Shown piece after piece: positions 1 through 7,559 of a stretch of DNA of 64,000 nucleotides. The translations under genes and the position numbers were made by a program. This stretch comes from Nonomuraea africana. GTDB lineage: Bacteria; Actinomycetota; Actinomycetes; Streptosporangiales; Streptosporangiaceae. The stretch's first letter is position 1, and every line of letters begins with the position of its first letter. Location: NCBI RefSeq assembly GCF_014873535.1, contig NZ_JADBEF010000001.1, positions 7,936,001 to 8,000,000 on the forward strand, given 5' to 3'. Below the pieces are notes generated by a model. That model ran no database searches. It was not told the origin of the DNA and saw only the letters and a list, made by a program, of their open reading frames with translations.

Positions 1-1
1 C

Positions 2-376
2 TACGACCCGTCCAGGGGCGAGATCAGACCCTGGCTGTACGGCATCGCCACCAATCTGGTCTCGCGGCATCGCCGTACCGAGATCAGACGATGGAAGGCG
101 CTCAGCCGTACGGCGGAGCCGAGGGCGGAGGCCCACGAGGAGGCGACGCTCGCGCGCGTCGCGGCGGGGGCGCTGACCGGCAGGCTGGCGGGGGCGCTGG
201 CCGGGCTCAAGCGCGGCGACCGCGACGTGGTCTTACTGATCGCCCTGACGGGCCTTACCCACGCGGAGGTGGCAGAAGCCCTCGGCATCCCCTTCGGAAC
301 CGTCGCGTCCCGGTTGAACAGGGCGCGCAAGCAGTTGCGAAGGACGCTCGGCGACCTGGAGGACCACGATGGATGA
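2..376 (+). CDS. ECF-family RNA polymerase sigma factor, 3' part (5' end outside window)
   Basis: The visible 124 residues hold the end of sigma region 2 (WLYGIATNLVSRHRR, the -10 recognition and melting segment), a linker, and a complete region 4 ending in the helix-turn-helix HAEVAEALGIPFGTVASRLNRARKQLRR that reads the -35 element. No start is visible, so the gene begins upstream of the window. Its stop overlaps the start of the next gene by 8 bases, implying translational coupling. By family knowledge it redirects RNA polymerase to a small regulon; the downstream membrane protein is the likely partner or target. The specific signal cannot be inferred. Confidence 0.9.
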   Translation, partial: YDPSRGEIRPWLYGIATNLVSRHRRTEIRRWKALSRTAEPRAEAHEEATLARVAAGALTGRLAGALAGLKRGDRDVVLLIALTGLTHAEVAEALGIPFGTVASRLNRARKQLRRTLGDLEDHDG

Positions 377-1496
377 GATCAGGCTGCTCTCGGAATCGCT
401 GCCGGACACGCCGCCGCCGTCGCCCGAGGTGACGGCCAGTGCCAGGTCGAGGGTCGTCATGGCGGCAGGCGCCTCGGGCGCGCGGCCGCGGCGGACGCCG
501 CAGGCCGGGTCCGCGCGCCGGTGGGCGTGGGGATGGACGGTCGGGGCCGCCATGGCCACGGCGACGGTCGTCACCGCCGTCATCGTGCTCGTGTCGAGCC
601 TCACCACGGTCGCCGCCCCCGTCATAGTGCGTCCGACGGGCATCGACCTCCTGCTGCAGGTCGCCGACAGCGCGGCGAGGCAGCCGGCGACGGCGGGGGC
701 CTACTGGCACACCAAGGCCGTGAACGGAGGATCCTTCAGCACGGGGGAACCCCCGTACACCTTCGAGGCGCAGTCCACGATGGAGGTGTGGCAGCCCCGC
801 GATCTGGCCGACCACGCCCTGACCATGGACTGGACCCGCTTCGTGAGACCCGCCTCACCGCAGGACGAGCAGGCATGGCGTGCGGCGGGCGCGCCGGAGA
901 GGGTGCGGCCGGTCTGCGCCGAGGGAGACGACGACTGCGAGCCGATCAGGGTCACCGAAGTGCCGTCGGACTGTTCCTACATGTGGAAGGTCGAGGACAG
1001 TTACCTGTTCGACGAGGGGGTCGGCAAGTTCACCGTCGACGATCTCCGGAAGCTGCCCGACGACCCCGAGCGGTTGCGCGAGGCGCTGAGGCCGTACCAC
1101 CAGACCTGGTACGACCAGGGATCCAAGCAGAGCTTCGAGGAGTTCCTGCCCACCGCGTCGGGCCTGCTCTGGCTGCCGATCGAACCGGGAACCAGGGCGG
1201 CGCTGCTGCGGCTGCTCGCGACCCTGCCCGAGACCAAGGTGCACGGCGAGACGGTGGACCCGCTGGGGCGGCCGGGGCTCTCCGTGTCGTTCGACGAGGA
1301 GGGCGCGGTGCTGGTGTCGGGGAAGGAGGAGACGCCGATCCAGAACCGCACCGTCCTCGACCTCACGACCGGGATGCCGCTCGCCGACCTCGACGTCGAC
1401 CCCACGGGACGGATCGCAGGCTACGAGGCGATGGAGATCGCGCAGTGGACCGACCTGCGCCCCGAGGAGCCCCGGGGCTGCAAGAAGACCTCCTAA
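369..1496 (+). CDS. CU044_5270-type membrane-anchored partner of an ECF sigma factor
   Basis: A 375-residue protein has a short acidic cytoplasmic N-terminus (about residues 1-50), one transmembrane helix (about 52-76) and a large outer domain with three clustered cysteines near residues 178-200. This layout fits the actinobacterial family annotated CU044_5270, which is regularly encoded directly behind ECF sigma genes. The 8-base overlap with the sigma gene supports co-translation. By position the N-terminus may act as an anti-sigma segment, but no zinc-binding HxxxCxxC motif is visible, so that role is inference. The outer domain has no recognisable enzyme motif. Confidence 0.75.
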   Translation: MDEIRLLSESLPDTPPPSPEVTASARSRVVMAAGASGARPRRTPQAGSARRWAWGWTVGAAMATATVVTAVIVLVSSLTTVAAPVIVRPTGIDLLLQVADSAARQPATAGAYWHTKAVNGGSFSTGEPPYTFEAQSTMEVWQPRDLADHALTMDWTRFVRPASPQDEQAWRAAGAPERVRPVCAEGDDDCEPIRVTEVPSDCSYMWKVEDSYLFDEGVGKFTVDDLRKLPDDPERLREALRPYHQTWYDQGSKQSFEEFLPTASGLLWLPIEPGTRAALLRLLATLPETKVHGETVDPLGRPGLSVSFDEEGAVLVSGKEETPIQNRTVLDLTTGMPLADLDVDPTGRIAGYEAMEIAQWTDLRPEEPRGCKKTS

Positions 1497-1951
1497 CGCG
1501 GCTTGGCGCCGTCGACGATCTTTCGCTTGCCGATCGGGGCCTTCAGCTTGACCGTCGTGGTCTTCTGGACGGCGAGCATGATGCAGGCGACGTCCTTGGC
1601 CTTCGCGGCCGTGCCCTCGTACAGGGTGATGGTGACGGTTCTGGAGGTCTCCTTCACCTTCACCCTGTCGAGCACGGTGCACGGCTCGACGCCCGACCAC
1701 CAGACCAGCTTGACCTTGCGGCCCCTGTCGACGGGCTTGGCACTGGCGAAGCGCACCTTGCGGGTGTTGACGGTGTCGCCGACCGGCTTGACCACCTTGG
1801 GGGGCGGGGTCGGGGACTGCGAGGGCGTGGTGATCACCGGCTGGGCGGTGACGGGTCGATGGGGGGCGGAGTGGCTCGCGGCACCGGTTGCGGCCGCGCC
1901 ACAGCTCACGGTCAGCATCAGACATCCGGCCAGCAGGGCTGTTCTACGCAT
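1493..1951 (-). CDS. Small secreted lipoprotein, unknown function
   Basis: The 152-residue product begins with MRRTALLAGCLMLTVSC, an Arg-rich signal peptide ending in a plausible lipobox with the lipidated Cys at residue 17. A Pro/Thr/Ser-rich spacer (about 30-55) and a basic domain with two further cysteines follow. I recognise no enzyme motif. The ATG at 1951 was chosen because it gives a proper signal peptide; the reading frame stays open far upstream but would overlap the proline dehydrogenase gene. It converges on the preceding gene with a 4-base overlap of stop regions. Confidence 0.65.
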   Translation of the reverse strand: MRRTALLAGCLMLTVSCGAAATGAASHSAPHRPVTAQPVITTPSQSPTPPPKVVKPVGDTVNTRKVRFASAKPVDRGRKVKLVWWSGVEPCTVLDRVKVKETSRTVTITLYEGTAAKAKDVACIMLAVQKTTTVKLKAPIGKRKIVDGAKPR

Positions 1952-2020
1952 ATCCCTAAGACGGATCCCGGGACGGGCGGGTTCACGGCGAGGTTTGGTG
2001 ATGTGCGGCGATCGGCGGTC

Positions 2021-2026
2021 TAGGCT
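2021..2026 (+). promoter_or_regulatory. Putative -10 box (TAGGCT) of the proline dehydrogenase gene
   Basis: TAGGCT is followed by exactly 6 bases and the GTG start at 2033, and no Shine-Dalgarno sequence lies between. This places the predicted transcription start at or next to the start codon, i.e. a leaderless mRNA. No good -35 element is visible. Confidence 0.5.
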
Positions 2027-2032
2027 GGATAT

Positions 2033-2920
2033 GTGCTGCGTCACGTCCTTCTCGCCGCCTCTCGAAGCGCCCGCGCCGAGCGCCTGGTCTCCTCCTTCCG
2101 CCTGACGAGGCAGGTGGTCAAGCGCTACGTGGCCGACGACGTCGGCGCCGTGGTGCGCGACCTCACCGGCAGGGGCCTGCTCGTCACGGTCGACCACCTG
2201 GGTGAGGAGGTCGCGGACCGGACCCAGGCCGACCACGAGGTGCGCGCCTGCCTCGCGATGCTCGACGGCCTGCCCGAAGGGGGCGACCTCTCGGTCAAGC
2301 TGACCGCGCTCGGCCTGCGCCTGTCGGAGCAGATGGCTCTCGACAACGCCGCGTCGGTCTGCGAGGTGGCGGCGAGCAAAGGTCTCACGGTCACCCTCGA
2401 CGCCGAGGAGTACGACACCGTCGAGGCCCAGCTGTCGATCCACTCGACGCTCCGCAAGGAACACGCCGACGTCGGCGTGGTCGTGCAGGCCTACCTGCGC
2501 GAGGCCATAGAGCGCTGCAAGAGGCTCGACGGCTCCAGGGTGCGGCTGTGCAAGGGCGCCTACAACGCGCCGGAGGCGCTGTCCCACACCTCGCCGAAGG
2601 AGATCGACCGCAGCTACGTCCGCTGCCTCAAGGTGCTCATGGAGGGCACCGGCTACCCGATGGTCGCCACGCACGACCCGCGCCTGATCGAGATCGCCTC
2701 CGCGCTGGCGGTGCTGCACGGGCGCGACTCCACCGCCTTCGAGTACCAGATGCTGTACGGCGTGCGCCCCGCCGAGCAGGAGCGCCTGGCCGGGCTCGGC
2801 TCCAGGATGAGGGTGTACGTGCCCTACGGCGACGACTGGTACGCCTACCTCATGCGCCGCCTGGCCGAACGCCCCGCCAACCTCGCCTTCTTCGTCCGCT
2901 CCCTGCTTTCACGCGGCTGA
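2033..2920 (+). CDS. Proline dehydrogenase (monofunctional)
   Basis: The 295-residue enzyme oxidises L-proline to 1-pyrroline-5-carboxylate with FAD, feeding electrons to the quinone pool. The family signatures are visible: VRLCKGAYNAPEALSH at about residue 168, EYQMLYGVRP at about 237, and the C-terminal VYVPYGDDWYAYLMRRLAERPAN substrate-binding block. The length fits the short monofunctional family rather than bifunctional PutA. The GTG start is supported by the TAGGCT box 6 bases upstream. Its neighbour, 55 bp downstream, is proC, which runs the opposite reaction, so the pair spans both directions of the proline-P5C step. Confidence 0.93.
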   Translation: MLRHVLLAASRSARAERLVSSFRLTRQVVKRYVADDVGAVVRDLTGRGLLVTVDHLGEEVADRTQADHEVRACLAMLDGLPEGGDLSVKLTALGLRLSEQMALDNAASVCEVAASKGLTVTLDAEEYDTVEAQLSIHSTLRKEHADVGVVVQAYLREAIERCKRLDGSRVRLCKGAYNAPEALSHTSPKEIDRSYVRCLKVLMEGTGYPMVATHDPRLIEIASALAVLHGRDSTAFEYQMLYGVRPAEQERLAGLGSRMRVYVPYGDDWYAYLMRRLAERPANLAFFVRSLLSRG

Positions 2921-2963
2921 CCTCCGGACGCCGACCACCGGACCGCGGTTTCCGCAGGCTGGG

Positions 2964-2969
2964 TAGGCT
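2964..2969 (+). promoter_or_regulatory. Putative -10 box (TAGGCT) of proC
   Basis: TAGGCT stands 6 bases before the proC ATG, the same geometry as in front of the proline dehydrogenase gene. It suggests that proC also has its own leaderless promoter rather than depending only on read-through. Confidence 0.5.
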
Positions 2970-2975
2970 TCCCGC

Positions 2976-3770
2976 ATGATTGCGATTCTGGGGACCGGCA
3001 AGATGGGCGAGGCCCTGCTGTCGGGACTGCTGCGGGCCGGGTTCAAGCCGGGCGACATCCTGGCCACCGTGCGCAGGGACGAGCGGGCCCAGGCGCTGCG
3101 AGAGACCTACGGCGTGCGGACGGTGTCCAACTCCGAGGCGGCCAAGACCGCCGACACGCTGATCCTCGCGGTGAAGCCGCAGGACATGGCGGCCCTGCTG
3201 GCCGAGATCGCCCCCTACGTGCCCGCCGACCGCCTGGTCATCTCCGCGGCGGCCGGCATCACGACCGCCTTCGTCGAGCAGCGGCTCGGCGCGGACGTGC
3301 CGGTGGTCAGGGTCATGTCGAACACGCCGATCAGGTTCGACGAGGCGATGAGCGTCATCTCCGCCGGCGCGCACGCCGGCGAGGAGCACCTCCAGTTCAC
3401 CGAGAACCTCCTGCGCCCGGTGGGCAAGGTGCTGCGGATCCCCGAGTCGCAGCAGGACGCCGCCACGGCGCTGTCGGGCAGCGGCCCCGCGTACTTCTTC
3501 TACCTCGTCGAGGCGATGGTGGACGCGGGCATCCTGCTCGGCATGCCGCGCGCGGCCGCGCTCGACATGGTCACACAGTCGATCGTGGGCGCGGCGATCA
3601 TGCTGCGCGACTCCGGTGAGCATCCGGTGATCCTCCGCGAGGCGGTGACGTCGCCCGGCGGCACGACGATCGCGGCGATCGCCGAGCTGGAGCGGCACAG
3701 CGTGCGCGCGGCCTTCCTCGCCGCCATCGAGGCCGCCCGCGACCGTGGTCGTGAGCTCGCCTCGGGCTGA
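2976..3770 (+). CDS. proC: Pyrroline-5-carboxylate reductase
   Basis: The 264-residue protein catalyses the last step of proline synthesis, NAD(P)H-dependent reduction of P5C to proline. It opens with the Rossmann motif MIAILGTGKMGEALLSGLL and carries the ProC signatures VVRVMSNTP (about residue 109) and LSGSGPAYFFYLVEAM (about 166), followed by the dimerisation helix region containing VTSPGGTT. Length matches the family. It follows the proline dehydrogenase gene on the same strand and has its own TAGGCT box 6 bases before the ATG. Confidence 0.96.
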   Translation: MIAILGTGKMGEALLSGLLRAGFKPGDILATVRRDERAQALRETYGVRTVSNSEAAKTADTLILAVKPQDMAALLAEIAPYVPADRLVISAAAGITTAFVEQRLGADVPVVRVMSNTPIRFDEAMSVISAGAHAGEEHLQFTENLLRPVGKVLRIPESQQDAATALSGSGPAYFFYLVEAMVDAGILLGMPRAAALDMVTQSIVGAAIMLRDSGEHPVILREAVTSPGGTTIAAIAELERHSVRAAFLAAIEAARDRGRELASG

Positions 3771-3790
3771 GCCCGCCAAAGGGACCCGCT

Positions 3791-3810
3791 ATTAGGAAAC
3801 TCTCCTTAAT
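3791..3810. promoter_or_regulatory. A/T-rich imperfect palindrome, operator-like
   Basis: ATTAGGAAACTCTCCTTAAT is an imperfect inverted repeat (ATTA-GGA ... TCC-TTAAT) that stands out in GC-rich surroundings. Its form resembles the TTAGGAAA-type operators seen in actinomycetes near transporter and sugar genes. It sits immediately before the MFS remnant, so it may be what is left of that gene's control region. The binding protein is unknown. Confidence 0.35.
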
Positions 3811-3811
3811 C

Positions 3812-4039
3812 GGCCTGGCGGGCGTCGGCACCGTCTTCGCGCTGGACGCGGCGGGCAGCTTCGCCGTCAGCACGCTCTGCCTGCTGCTCATGCGGGTGAA
3901 GATCACCGGAGGTCGGCGAGCCCATGCTGCGCAGCTGAAGGAGGGCTGGCACGCGTTCCGCTCCCGCACCTGGATGTGCGGGTGCGCGGTGTTGCCGGCC
4001 GTACCGGCGGTGAGAGGGGTTCGTCGGGGGGTCGCCTGA
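3812..4039 (+). pseudogene. Remnant of an MFS transporter
   Basis: One frame, read from about 3812 to a TGA at 4037-4039, encodes a stretch resembling the middle of an MFS drug-efflux protein: a helix FALDAAGSFAVSTLCLLLMRV, then the cytoplasmic loop and the segment LKEGWHAFRSRTWM, which opens the second half of such transporters. There is no start codon with a ribosome binding site, and about 300 residues of a normal transporter are missing. The last ~20 residues diverge. I read it as a decayed internal fragment. The alternative, a short expressed peptide, is unlikely. Confidence 0.55.
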
Positions 4040-4048
4040 CCCTGCCTT

Positions 4049-4054
4049 TACCCT
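4049..4054 (+). promoter_or_regulatory. Putative -10 box (TACCCT) of the MacAB-like operon
   Basis: TACCCT ends 6 bases before the GTG start of the adaptor gene, with no Shine-Dalgarno sequence between. This fits the leaderless pattern seen at other operon heads in this window. Confidence 0.4.
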
Positions 4055-4060
4055 AAGCGG

Positions 4061-5410
4061 GTGACGGTTCGTCGCGGGCTGGCCCCGCTGCTCGTCCTGT
4101 TAGCGGTGACCGGCTGCACGGCCGACGAACCGCCCGCCTTCCAACTGGCCGAGGTGAAGCGCGCCCCGGTCACCGAGGTCGTCGAGGCGCCTGCCACGAT
4201 CGGCGCCAGGGCCACGGCGACCCTGCGCGCGCCCGCCCAGGGCACCGTCGGCAAGCTCTACGTCCGCGAGGGCGACAGGGTGGCCAAGGGCCAGATCCTC
4301 GCCAGGATCCGCTCCCCGCAGGCGGTCGACCAGCTGAGCCAGGCGCGCAGGGCGGCCAGGCCCGCCGCCGCGCCCGCCGCGCCGCGGCTCAGCGTGGCCG
4401 CCTTCGACACCAGCGCCTTCGACCGCAAGGTGCTCACGCACTTCGCCCGCGCGAGGGCCGAGGCGCGCAAGGTCAAGGACGCGGCCGCGCGCAGGCAACT
4501 GCTGTCGGCGATCTCGCTGGCCGAGACCCAGCACCGGGCGCAGAAGCAGGCGCTCTCCCAGATCACCGCCTCGCTCAACCGCACGATCAGCGGCTTCACC
4601 AGCCAGCTGACCAGCGGGCTCACCTCGTCCATGTCGTCGCTGCAGGCGGCCTCCCGCACGCAGGCCAGGGCGGCGGTCAAGGCGGCGGAGACGACGGTGA
4701 AGGGGCTCACCATCAAGGCGCCCTTCGGCGGCGTCGTCACGCTCGGCCGTCCGTCGGGCGGCGGCGCGCCCAGCGGGCTGAGCGGACTGCTCGGGCAGCT
4801 CCCCGGCGCCTCGGGCGCGCAGCTGCCGGCCGTACCCTCCGGCGGATCCTCCGGCGGCGGCGCGCCGGTGGCGACCGGCGTGCCCGTCTCCGCCGGCGAC
4901 GCGATCGTGACCGTGACCGACGTGTCCAGGCTGACCCTCTCCGCGGACGTCGACGAGACCGACGTGCTGCTGGTCAAGCCGGAGACCCGCGCGGAGGTCG
5001 AGCTCGACGCGGTGCCCGGCGCGACCTACACCGCCAGGGTGACCGGCGTCGGCGTCCAGCCCATGCAGGCCAGCACCGGCGGCGTCAGCTATCCGGTGCA
5101 GCTCTCGCTCGGCTCCGGCCGCTTCGACGACGGCTCCACGGCGCCCACTCCCAAGCCCGGCATGAGCGCGGTCACCAGGCTCACCGTCCGCGAGGCGCCC
5201 GACGCCGTCGCGGTGCCGGCCTCCGCGGTCGTCTCCAGCGGGCGCGAGAGCGTGGTCTGGGTCTCGGCGGACGGTACGGCCCAGCGCCGCGTGGTCAAGC
5301 TGGGCGCCCAGGGCGAGGTCATGGTCGAGGTGGTGAGCGGGCTGACGGTGGGCGAGCGCGTCGTGGTCAAGGGCGCCGACGCCGTACGGCAGGGCCAGCG
5401 GCTGTCATGA
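4061..5410 (+). CDS. MacA/HlyD-type efflux adaptor lipoprotein
   Basis: The 449-residue protein is the periplasmic-adaptor-like partner of an ABC exporter. It begins with a lipoprotein signal ending AVTGC (Cys19). A biotinyl-lipoyl half follows (VGKLYVREGDRVAKGQILARI, about residues 63-83), then an Ala/Arg-rich alpha-helical hairpin (about 100-225), the second lipoyl half (GLTIKAPFGGVVTLG) interrupted by a Gly/Ser/Pro-rich insert, and a beta-barrel and membrane-proximal domain. Codon 14 (bases 4100-4102) is TTA, rare in such genomes, so translation may depend on the bldA tRNA. It overlaps the ATPase gene by 4 bases. The substrate is unknown. Confidence 0.88.
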   Translation: MTVRRGLAPLLVLLAVTGCTADEPPAFQLAEVKRAPVTEVVEAPATIGARATATLRAPAQGTVGKLYVREGDRVAKGQILARIRSPQAVDQLSQARRAARPAAAPAAPRLSVAAFDTSAFDRKVLTHFARARAEARKVKDAAARRQLLSAISLAETQHRAQKQALSQITASLNRTISGFTSQLTSGLTSSMSSLQAASRTQARAAVKAAETTVKGLTIKAPFGGVVTLGRPSGGGAPSGLSGLLGQLPGASGAQLPAVPSGGSSGGGAPVATGVPVSAGDAIVTVTDVSRLTLSADVDETDVLLVKPETRAEVELDAVPGATYTARVTGVGVQPMQASTGGVSYPVQLSLGSGRFDDGSTAPTPKPGMSAVTRLTVREAPDAVAVPASAVVSSGRESVVWVSADGTAQRRVVKLGAQGEVMVEVVSGLTVGERVVVKGADAVRQGQRLS

Positions 5411-6180
5411 ACACGGCCCTGGAGGCGGTCGACCTCAAGCGCTCCTACCAGCTCGAAGGCCTGTCGGTCGAGGCGCTGCGCGGGGTGAGCCTGCGGATCG
5501 AACCGGGCGAGTTCGTGGCGATCATCGGGCCGTCGGGCTCCGGCAAGTCGACGTTGATGCACCTGCTCGGCTGCCTCGACCGGCCGACGTCGGGAGCGCT
5601 GCGGGTCAACGGGGTGGAGATGTCGGGACTGTCCGACACCTCCCTCGCCGAGCTGCGCAACAGGACGATCGGCTTCGTCTTCCAGTCGTTCCACCTGCTG
5701 GGCCGTACGTCGGCGCTGGACAACGTGGCGCTGCCGCTGGTGTACCGGGGGACGGGCAAGGCCGAGCGGCGGGCCAGGGCTCGCAGGGCGCTGGAGGCGG
5801 TCGGGCTCGGACACCGGCTCGACCACCGGCCTTCGCAGATGTCGGGCGGGGAGCAGCAGCGGGTGGCGATCGCCAGGGCGCTGGTGGGCGAGCCGTCCGT
5901 GCTGCTGGCCGACGAGCCGACGGGGAACCTGGACACGCGCAACGGCGACGAGGTGATGGCCATCCTCGACAGGTTGAACGCCGAGAGCGGGGTGGCGATC
6001 GTCCTGGTCACCCATGAGCCGGAGGTCGCCGCCCACGCCCGCCGCCAGATCCACGTGCGCGACGGGCTGATCGAACTCGACACCGCACTGGGAGATGGTG
6101 GCGGGCGTTCCGGGGAGGCTGGGGGTTCTGAGGTAGGTCCTGTGGATCCTCGTGGCCCGGATGAGGGTGAGCTCAGGTGA
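5407..6180 (+). CDS. MacB-type ABC transporter ATP-binding protein
   Basis: The 257-residue ATPase energises the adaptor/permease complex. Visible motifs are Walker A GPSGSGKST (about residue 41), the LolD/MacB-family LGCLDRPTSG segment, the Q-loop FVFQSFHLL, the signature SGGEQQRVAIARAL, Walker B VLLADEPTGNLD and the H-loop VTHEPEVA. About 35 C-terminal residues beyond the ATPase core are Gly/Glu-rich and look disordered. ATGA and GTGA overlaps with the genes on both sides show one operon. Unlike E. coli MacB, the ATPase and permease are separate genes, which is usual in Gram-positives. Confidence 0.95.
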   Translation: MNTALEAVDLKRSYQLEGLSVEALRGVSLRIEPGEFVAIIGPSGSGKSTLMHLLGCLDRPTSGALRVNGVEMSGLSDTSLAELRNRTIGFVFQSFHLLGRTSALDNVALPLVYRGTGKAERRARARRALEAVGLGHRLDHRPSQMSGGEQQRVAIARALVGEPSVLLADEPTGNLDTRNGDEVMAILDRLNAESGVAIVLVTHEPEVAAHARRQIHVRDGLIELDTALGDGGGRSGEAGGSEVGPVDPRGPDEGELR

Positions 6181-7361
6181 GGGGGCGTGAGGCGTTCTTC
6201 ATGGCGCTGGAGGCCCTGCGGGTCAACCGCCTGCGCAGCACGCTCACCATGCTCGGCGTGATCATCGGCGTCCTGGCCGTCGTCATCCTGGTGGCGATTG
6301 GCTCGGGTGCGAAGAACGCCATCGAACGTGAGATCTCCGGCCTCGGCAGCAACATCATCCTGGTCGTCCCAGGCCAGCTCAGCGTGGGCGCCGCCCCCAC
6401 ACAGAGCAGGATGAACCTGTCCGACGCCGCGTTCGTCCGGCGTGTGGTCGGCGACCCCGCCAAGGTCACCGTCTCGGTCCAGTCCGGCGAGACCGTGCGC
6501 GTGGGCAGGACCGAGGCGTTCGTCACGATCGTCGGCACCGACGAGAACCTGCCCAACATCTTCCAGCGCCCGCTCGACCGAGGCCGCTACCTGACCGAGA
6601 CCGATGTCGACACCCGCCGCAGGGTCGCGGTGCTCGGCGCCGAGGTGGCCGACGAGCTGTTCGGCGACGTCGATCCGGTCGGCAGGCAGATCACCGTCTC
6701 GGGCGCCCGCTTCCGCGTGGTCGGCGTCTACACGACGGTCGGCGCGACCTTCGGGGTGGCCCGCGACAAGGAGATCCACGTCCCCGTCACCACCGCCCAG
6801 CGGCTGATCGGCGCGGACAAGATCAACGGCATCGCGGTGGGCGCCTCGGGCCCGGACGAGATCGAGCCGCTCCAGCAGAGGGTGGTCGCCGCGCTGGGCG
6901 AGCGCTACCCGGGCGAGCGCTTCTCCGCCGTCACCCAGACCCAGCTGCTCGGCACGATCGGCAGCGTGCTCGGCATGCTCACCGGCGTGCTCGCCGCCAT
7001 CGCGGGCATCTCGCTGCTGGTCGGCGGGGTCGGCGTCTCCAACATCATGCTCGTCAGCGTGCGGGAGCGGACCAGGGAGATCGGCCTGCGCAAGGCGCTC
7101 GGCGCCCGCCAGCGGGACGTGCTGACCCAGTTCCTCATCGAGGCCGTGCTGCTGACCACCATCGGCGGCCTCCTCGGCATCCTGCTGGGCGTCGGCGGCG
7201 CGCTGGCCATCCAGGCCGTCACCCCGGTGCCCGCCGCGATCACCTGGTGGTCGATCGCGCTGGCCTTCGGGGTCTCGGTGGCCGTCGGCGTCTTCTTCGG
7301 TGTCGCCCCCGCCCGCAGAGCCGGCCGCCTCGACCCGGTCGTCGCCCTGCGCGCGGAGTAG
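6177..7361 (+). CDS. MacB/FtsX-type ABC transporter permease
   Basis: The 394-residue permease has an N-terminal transmembrane helix (about 20-43), a large extracellular MacB-type domain (about 50-265) and three C-terminal helices. The FtsX signature lies in the stretch VGGVGVSNIMLVSVRERTRE, just before IGLRKALGARQRDVLTQFL. The GTG start overlaps the ATPase stop; an in-frame ATG at 6201 is an alternative. With the two upstream genes it should form a mechanotransmission-type exporter of peptides, lipids or antibiotics; the sequence does not say which. Confidence 0.93.
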   Translation: MRGREAFFMALEALRVNRLRSTLTMLGVIIGVLAVVILVAIGSGAKNAIEREISGLGSNIILVVPGQLSVGAAPTQSRMNLSDAAFVRRVVGDPAKVTVSVQSGETVRVGRTEAFVTIVGTDENLPNIFQRPLDRGRYLTETDVDTRRRVAVLGAEVADELFGDVDPVGRQITVSGARFRVVGVYTTVGATFGVARDKEIHVPVTTAQRLIGADKINGIAVGASGPDEIEPLQQRVVAALGERYPGERFSAVTQTQLLGTIGSVLGMLTGVLAAIAGISLLVGGVGVSNIMLVSVRERTREIGLRKALGARQRDVLTQFLIEAVLLTTIGGLLGILLGVGGALAIQAVTPVPAAITWWSIALAFGVSVAVGVFFGVAPARRAGRLDPVVALRAE

Positions 7362-7547
7362 TCCAGACCGCTCCGTGGGGCGAAGAGGTTCCCGCGGGGT
7401 TGCGGTCCTTTGGACGACGACTGGTCTGCACGGGGCTGCGGTCTTTGGAGGGACGACTTTGCGCGGGGGTGTGGTTGTGGACGCGAGGGTGTGGGCTTCC
7501 AAAAGCGGGGAGGTGTGGGTATTTCGCCCCGGTTACCGGCGCTGCGG

Positions 7548-7553
7548 TAACGT
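7548..7553 (+). promoter_or_regulatory. Putative -10 box (TAACGT) of acuC
   Basis: TAACGT ends 6 bases before the acuC ATG at 7560 with no ribosome binding site between, consistent with a leaderless transcript. Confidence 0.45.
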
Positions 7554-7559
7554 CGGCGC

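Noticed and set aside
1952..2719. Long upstream extension of the small lipoprotein frame on the minus strand
   Set aside because: It is antisense to the proline dehydrogenase gene and would remove the signal peptide from the N-terminus; the ATG at 1951 gives a proper lipoprotein.
7362..7559. Repeated words TTGCGGTCCTTTGGA / CTGCGGTCTTTGGAG upstream of acuC
   Set aside because: Two imperfect copies with no symmetry and no link to the promoter; too weak to call an operator.
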